Origin: an uncultured Oxalobacteraceae bacterium
GTDB lineage: Bacteria; Pseudomonadota; Gammaproteobacteria; Burkholderiales; Burkholderiaceae
Assembly: GCA_946480015.1 (NCBI GenBank)
Contig: CAMLIL010000008.1
Coordinates: forward strand, 30,186-94,185
DNA: 64,000 nt
Reading direction: 5' to 3'
Within the stretch, counting starts at the first letter, position 1; each line of letters starts with the position of its first letter. The translations under genes were made by a program, and so were the position numbers. Positions 59,448 through 64,000 of the stretch are shown here, in pieces. The notes under the pieces are model-generated. The model worked only from the letters and a program-made list of their open reading frames with translations. It was not told the origin of the DNA and did no database searches.

Positions 59448-61976
59448 TTACTTGCACACGTCGCCGGTCACGACCGGTGTCGAGACCGGATCCGGCGTGT
59501 CCTGGCCGACCACGACCATGCCGACCGTGACGGTCTGGCCCGGATAGATGACCTTGTTCCAGCCGCCGCCGTCGCTGGCCGTGAAGGTCGGCGAACTGCC
59601 CGTCACCACACCGTTCCAGGCCCCGTCCACCCGCGAGTTGTCGAGGTACGTCCAGCTCACCGACCAACCGTTGATGATGTCCGTTCCCTTGTTCGTGATG
59701 CTCACTTCGGCGACACCGCCGCCCCACCAGTGGTTCTCCGTCATGCGGTAGCTGCACTCAGCCGGCCCCTTGCCTGGCGGCGGCGTGGTCGTCAGCGGTA
59801 CCGCCAGCACGTCGCCGTCCGGGTCGATCTTGCCGTAGGCGACGCCGCGGCCGTTGGTGCTCATGTAGACCGTGCCGTAGGTGTTCATGTCGCCCACCAC
59901 CAAATTACTCTGCGCGCCGCCATATTGGTGAGCATCGTCGTTGACACGGACCCAGCTGGCGCCCTGGTCGATCGAGCGCAGCATGCCGCGCGTGCCGGCC
60001 ACCGTACCCCACATGTACAGGGTCGGATAGCTGGCACCCGGCGCTTCCTTGCCCAGGCCCATGGTCGAGCAGGAGCTGATGCCGGCAACCGGGGTGAAGG
60101 TCGCGCCCGAATCGGTCGAATGGTTCAAGCCGTTCCATTCCAGGCAAGCCCACAGGTCGCCCTCGCGGCCGGGGGTGGCGCGCACGAAGGTGTTGCCCCA
60201 CGGGCCCAGCTGTTTCTGGAGGCTGAACGACGCGCCGCCATCGGTACTGATCATCAGATTGCCGGTAGGACGGTCATAGACATAGAACTTGGCCGGGTTG
60301 ACCGGGTCGGCCACCGGACGGGCGTTGTTCACGGCAAGGCCGGCCACGGGCGTCCAGTTGGCGCCGAAATCGGTCGACCGGTAGGTGGTGGTCGAATCTT
60401 GCGGGCTATGCAGCAGCACGAAGCCGTCGGCCGACAGTGCCACGTTGCCGCGCGTGCCGTTCATGGATGGCGCCTGCACCCAGCTGCTGCCTGTGTTGGT
60501 CGAGGTATAGAGCTTACTTCCCACCCGCGCCATCACATTGTTCGCTTGCGCGGCGACGGCCAGGCCGGTGTTGGAACCCATATCCGGCGCATGGCGCGTG
60601 CCGTACTGGCCCGCATCGGCCTGAATGAAGCCGTCGAAGTCGCCGATGGCCGACACCAGCGACCCGCCGGGCAGGCTCTCGAGGGAGTACACGCCGGTCT
60701 CTTCCATGCCTTTGACATCGAATTTCCAGCCGCTGACGGGCGCGTCGATGTCGCTGGTCCTGAATACGCCGTTCCCCGACACCGCCCACACGCTCTTCGG
60801 GTCGAAGGGGTCGAACTCGACCGTGCCCAACCAGTGGATCGAGGTGCTGGCGCCCCACTCGACGCCGTTGCCGTCGACCGTCATGCCGTTGGCGAATACG
60901 TCGGTCCAGTTGCGGCCGCCATCCAGGGACGTAAAGACGCGGTCGCCCCAAGTGGCCGGCTGATGCTGCTGGAACGCCCAGGCGCCGAGGGTCGAGGCCA
61001 CCAGGTGCTTAGGATTGCTCGGATCGACGCTGATGCCGCTGTACGGGGGGGTGATCCCGCCGCTGATCGTGAAGGACGGCGTGATGTTGGTCCAGGCGCC
61101 GCCGATGGTGTTGTACTCCCAGATCTGGCCGGTGGTCAAGGGCTCGCTGTCGCTGAAGCCGTGCGGTCCGACGCCATTGGCGTAGGTCATGTACATGCGG
61201 CCCTTGGAGGTGATGGCCGCGCGCTGCGGAATGAGGCCCGCCGGTGCGCCCGCGACCGGGGCGAAGGTGGCGCCGCCGTCCTTGCTCAAATACAGGTTCG
61301 GTCCCACCGAGCCGTAGCGCGAGACGCCGACATAAATGCGCTTGGTCACGCCCTGGCTGACGCTGGCCGGATCGGGGAGCACGAAGGTGATGCCGTTGTC
61401 GTCAGGAGTGCTGGTCACGTTCAGTCCGTTTACCCGGCTCCAGGTCGCGCCCGAATCGACGCTCTTGAACAGGCCGTCGCGGCGCGTACCCACGTACAGC
61501 ACGTTGCTCGAGGCAGGGTCGACCTGCAGCTTCTCGCCGGTCGAGCGGCCCATGCCGTTGCCGTGCGCCTTGAACTGGGCCGTCACGTCGACCACGTCGA
61601 AGTGCTTGCCGTAGTCGCTCGAGCGCAGGATCGCGGTCTTGCCGTTGTTGTAATAGCTGGTGCCGGCCAGCATGTAGACATTGGCGGCGTTTTTCGGATC
61701 GATGGCCAGCGCCTCGACACCCATCAGGCCGGTGTTGCTCTCGCTCAGCCAGTCCTGCAGCGCGATCCAGCGGCCGTTCTGGTTGTCGTAGCGGTAGGCG
61801 CCGCCCACGTCGGTGCGGGCGAAGACCACGCCGCGCTCGCTCTTGCTGGTCACGATGCCGCTGACAAAGCCGCCGCCGCCCATCGCCACGGTATCCCAAT
61901 GATAATTTTCAGCGGCGGCGCCAAACGACACCAGCAAACCCGTTGTCAAGCAGGCCACCATTTTTTTCAATTGCAT
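59448..61976 (-). CDS. Secreted GH74 xyloglucanase with C-terminal CBM2
   Basis: 842 residues. A signal peptide (1-22, ending AAA) is followed by the GH74 double propeller: MGGGGFVSGIVTSK, FARTDVGGAYRYD (first catalytic Asp) and SAIGDFDGFIQAD (second, GDxxGF). A linker with PPPGKGP leads to a CBM2 of about 100 residues, with CSYRMTENHWWGGG, GWSVSWTY and the YPGQTVTVGMVV strand. The disulphide-forming Cys at both ends of the module is typical of cellulose-binding CBM2. It cuts xyloglucan while held to cellulose fibres. The other GH74 (47351) lacks the module and is a lipoprotein, so the two act at different places. Confidence 0.93.
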   Translation of the reverse strand: MQLKKMVACLTTGLLVSFGAAAENYHWDTVAMGGGGFVSGIVTSKSERGVVFARTDVGGAYRYDNQNGRWIALQDWLSESNTGLMGVEALAIDPKNAANVYMLAGTSYYNNGKTAILRSSDYGKHFDVVDVTAQFKAHGNGMGRSTGEKLQVDPASSNVLYVGTRRDGLFKSVDSGATWSRVNGLNVTSTPDDNGITFVLPDPASVSQGVTKRIYVGVSRYGSVGPNLYLSKDGGATFAPVAGAPAGLIPQRAAITSKGRMYMTYANGVGPHGFSDSEPLTTGQIWEYNTIGGAWTNITPSFTISGGITPPYSGISVDPSNPKHLVASTLGAWAFQQHQPATWGDRVFTSLDGGRNWTDVFANGMTVDGNGVEWGASTSIHWLGTVEFDPFDPKSVWAVSGNGVFRTSDIDAPVSGWKFDVKGMEETGVYSLESLPGGSLVSAIGDFDGFIQADAGQYGTRHAPDMGSNTGLAVAAQANNVMARVGSKLYTSTNTGSSWVQAPSMNGTRGNVALSADGFVLLHSPQDSTTTYRSTDFGANWTPVAGLAVNNARPVADPVNPAKFYVYDRPTGNLMISTDGGASFSLQKQLGPWGNTFVRATPGREGDLWACLEWNGLNHSTDSGATFTPVAGISSCSTMGLGKEAPGASYPTLYMWGTVAGTRGMLRSIDQGASWVRVNDDAHQYGGAQSNLVVGDMNTYGTVYMSTNGRGVAYGKIDPDGDVLAVPLTTTPPPGKGPAECSYRMTENHWWGGGVAEVSITNKGTDIINGWSVSWTYLDNSRVDGAWNGVVTGSSPTFTASDGGGWNKVIYPGQTVTVGMVVVGQDTPDPVSTPVVTGDVCK

Positions 61977-62664
61977 TACCGTCTCCCTGGTTTTATTTAT
62001 TACTTACTAGTGCCACCAACGGTGGCGCAAAACTTGACAATCAATATCACCGCATAGTTCTTAATATATGACGAGCATTGACTGTTGGATAATTCGTTTA
62101 ATCGCAGGCGCCTCCAATCAATCTGCGAACACCACCGTTTAAATCGGTTCCAATCCAACCCAACATTCGCCCGATAAATTTTTCAATCACAGGCGATGCG
62201 CTTTCCGACAAGAAGCGGCGTGCGCCGGCCGCATGAAGGCACAGGCTCAACAGCTGAACAAGCCGTCTCGTCTGCCTATGCCCGGGGGCGGTAGCGGAAC
62301 CCGACCCACGCTTGAAGATTAGGTCGTTCCTCATGAGAAACGGTATCGCCGCCTAGCGAATTTCGTTCAAACCGCAGAAATTGCAAGCAAAGTTCACCAC
62401 GGAGAAAGTCGGCGGTGGCAGCGCGGGGACGGTCGGGCCAAGCGGGCAGGAAGACATGGCGGCCATGCCACGGATCCAGCGTGGCGGGTCGTGAACCGGT
62501 CCGCGAGAGGGGCGCTGGAAGGGGGAATGGCGGAGCGGCCCTGCGCCCGGCGCAGGGAGGCGGCGGTTCAGCCGCGGTGTTCAGGATGGGTGGTGAGGAC
62601 GAGCTGGGTCAGGCAGCCTGGCCGGAACGCGCCGGTTCAGGCCAGGTAAGGGAGATCAGGCGGT
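61977..62664. other. 688-bp stretch without a recognised gene; inverted repeat at its GH74 end
   Basis: The only structure is GCCACC-AAC-GGTGGC (62012-62026), 36-50 bp upstream of the GH74-CBM2 start, a possible operator or leader hairpin. Small open frames (62098-62334 minus, 62415-62771 plus) have no signal, motif or ribosome site. The part from 62000 to 62110 is AT-rich and probably includes the GH74 promoter. Confidence 0.45.
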
Positions 62665-63870
62665 TCAGGCGGATGGTCCTGAGGCGGCACTGTCGGCGGG
62701 CTGCTCGGGCTGCGGCTGCTGGGCCGCCATCAGCCGGAATGACTTCGGCGTGCAGCCAAATTCTTCCTTGAACAGCTTATTAAAATAAGGAACATTTGAA
62801 TAGCCAACCAAATACGCGATTTCCGACACGGCGGCGCTGCTGTTTTCGGTCAGCAGCCTGGATGCCTCCGTCAGCCGCAGCTTGTTCAGGTAACTGGTGA
62901 AGGTCATGCCAAGTTCGGATTTCAGCACTTCATTGATTTTATAGCGGGTCGCGCCGGTACCTTCCGCCACGGCTTCCAGGTCCAGCTTGGGATCGGTATA
63001 AGCGCTGGCGATGTACCGCAGGACCGATGCCTTTTCCTTGTCCTTGTAGGGTTCCAGGGTTAGCTGGCGATAGGCCACCAAGGGCAAATTGGTTTTCATT
63101 TTTGAATCCACGCTGGCCAGCAGCGCGCGCGAATGGGCCAGGAAAAACCAGACACCAAATGCCACCCAGCCCCCCAGGACAATGATCGCCAGCGCGGCCA
63201 GATAGCGGTAATCGCGGCCGTGCAATGTCAGTTCGCTGATTTCAATATGCGCATCGACATTGTGTGGCGTGACAGTGCTGGTGGCAAACATGATTTTCGC
63301 AACCTTGTCCAGCTTATAACCCTGGCGCGCCACGTCCAGCTTCATCACAGAAAACCACCATTCGGGAATCAGCATCCGGGCCAGGTCGAGCGTCACCGGC
63401 ATGCCCTGTTCATTGCATGAAAAATATGTCCTGGGTGGACGGTAAGTCTCGAATCTGCCCAGCTTGGAGACCTTATCGTCGAAGGTGGACACCTCGAACG
63501 TCATGGAAGTGGCCGGTGCACACTTGGCCACGAAGGTAATGGTACCGAACGTCGACCAATCCGCGTGGATCTGCCGTCCTTTGCCGTCCTTGAGGGTCAG
63601 GTCGGCGGCGGCAATGGGATACGCGGCCACATCCTTGAGCTTGACGTCGAAGCTCAGCCGGTCGCCGGCAGTATCGTGCAAGCGCACTGACGACCCGCCG
63701 CCAGATGACATATCGGAAAACGTTCCGAACTGCCAGCCGGCGCTACCTTTTTGCGCCGGCAGCAGCGTCTGTGTGGGATAGGTCCGGACAACAAAAAAAA
63801 CCGCCAGCAGCGCGTCCACGAGGAGCAGGACAATCAGCGCCAGCAGCGCCTTCTTATAGAACTCTTGCAT
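62665..63870 (-). CDS. Membrane-anchored AraC-family regulator
   Basis: 401 residues. One N-terminal helix (about 8-29) and a second (about 222-245) frame a periplasmic beta-sandwich of about 190 residues (SAGWQFGTFSDMSSGGGSS...) with CBM-like character. The cytoplasmic part (about 290-385) is an AraC DNA-binding domain: LEAVAEGTGATRYKINEVLKSE, AEIAYLVGYSN-like VSEIAYLVGYSNVPYF, and FKEEFGCTPKSFR. It should sense a periplasmic carbohydrate and directly bind DNA at the membrane, as one-component regulators of this type do. The neighbouring target is likely the GH74-CBM2 gene on the same strand. Confidence 0.85.
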   Translation of the reverse strand: MQEFYKKALLALIVLLLVDALLAVFFVVRTYPTQTLLPAQKGSAGWQFGTFSDMSSGGGSSVRLHDTAGDRLSFDVKLKDVAAYPIAAADLTLKDGKGRQIHADWSTFGTITFVAKCAPATSMTFEVSTFDDKVSKLGRFETYRPPRTYFSCNEQGMPVTLDLARMLIPEWWFSVMKLDVARQGYKLDKVAKIMFATSTVTPHNVDAHIEISELTLHGRDYRYLAALAIIVLGGWVAFGVWFFLAHSRALLASVDSKMKTNLPLVAYRQLTLEPYKDKEKASVLRYIASAYTDPKLDLEAVAEGTGATRYKINEVLKSELGMTFTSYLNKLRLTEASRLLTENSSAAVSEIAYLVGYSNVPYFNKLFKEEFGCTPKSFRLMAAQQPQPEQPADSAASGPSA

Positions 63871-64000
63871 ATAGATAGGGTCTTGTACTGTCTCGGCGCC
63901 GCACGTGTTGACGGCTACGGCCCAGGCATCTTAACAGGCGCCATATGTACTGTCCCAGCTATTTTTGCGGCTGAGGAAATGGCATGGCCGCCGTGGCTCG

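Noticed and set aside
59343..62057. Open frame of 904 residues on the plus strand
   Set aside because: It is antisense to the GH74-CBM2 gene, which has unmistakable motifs. The plus-strand product is Arg/His/Ala-rich without any domain.
62098..62334. 78-residue minus frame between GH74 and AraC genes
   Set aside because: There is no supporting start signal or family. It could be debris but nothing can be named.
1..64000. CRISPR arrays, tRNA or rRNA genes, prophage
   Set aside because: No regularly spaced repeats, cloverleaf-like sequences, ribosomal RNA cores or phage structural genes were seen anywhere in the window.

Overview
The window looks like a chromosomal stretch from a high-GC betaproteobacterium of the Oxalobacteraceae (Massilia/Duganella/Janthinobacterium type). 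This is inferred from codon bias, gene content (LacI-type and XylR regulators, many TonB-dependent receptors, a PEP-CTERM protein, DUF2244 beside an aa3-type oxidase subunit) and protein resemblance; no database search was run. There are no rRNA or tRNA genes, no CRISPR array and no intact mobile element.

Layout. 1-2881 (minus): the start of a ZnuD-like TonB-dependent receptor, a small secreted His/Cys protein, a DEDDh exonuclease and a YegD-like Hsp70. 3073-7088: a LacI regulator, an unaccompanied cytochrome oxidase subunit I with DUF2244, and a HTH/Clp_N gene pair behind a double palindrome. 7256-9061: a secreted TPR protein. 9075-13505 (minus): a ribose-type sugar ABC transporter. 13642-21781: a 2053-residue kinase/ATPase/histidine-kinase hybrid followed by a REC-GGDEF-EAL protein. 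21783-26348: a heparinase-type polysaccharide lyase divergent from a secreted hydrolase-like protein, with a perfect palindrome between. 26350-29778: a REP-like repeat, a solitary AAA ATPase, a small membrane protein, MscS and DUF1622.

29912-42514 is the most interesting part. A close relative of E. coli LysR is divergent from ten co-directional, mostly touching or overlapping genes: two ATP-grasp ligases, an EmrA/EmrB-like exporter pair, two GNAT acyltransferases, a lysine/ornithine-type N-hydroxylase, a DAO-family flavoenzyme, a cupin-methionyl-tRNA-synthetase fusion, and a LivK-like protein without a signal peptide. Hydroxylase + flavoenzyme + cupin-MetRS is the N-N bond-forming cassette known from actinomycete hydrazine natural products (s56-p1, triacsin), where N6-hydroxylysine and glycine are joined and then cleaved to hydrazinoacetic acid. 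I infer that this operon makes and exports a small hydrazine-containing, ATP-grasp-ligated metabolite without NRPS or PKS.

42572-63870 is a plant-polysaccharide region. It has a Tat-exported MBL-fold protein with a divergent LysR regulator, an AT-richer GH43 enzyme, two GH74 xyloglucanases of different architecture (a lipoprotein, and a secreted enzyme with CBM2), an intact flavin-dependent halogenase-like protein, a sugar-type TonB receptor with a surface lipoprotein, XylR, a PEP-CTERM protein and a membrane-anchored AraC regulator. Between them lie gene remains: two halogenase fragments, an esterase tail, a possible IS end and a GH97 gene with its middle deleted. The locus seems to have been larger and to be eroding. 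The receptor and lipoprotein would capture xyloglucan oligosaccharides released by the GH74 enzymes, GH43 would trim side chains, and XylR and the AraC protein would sense products.
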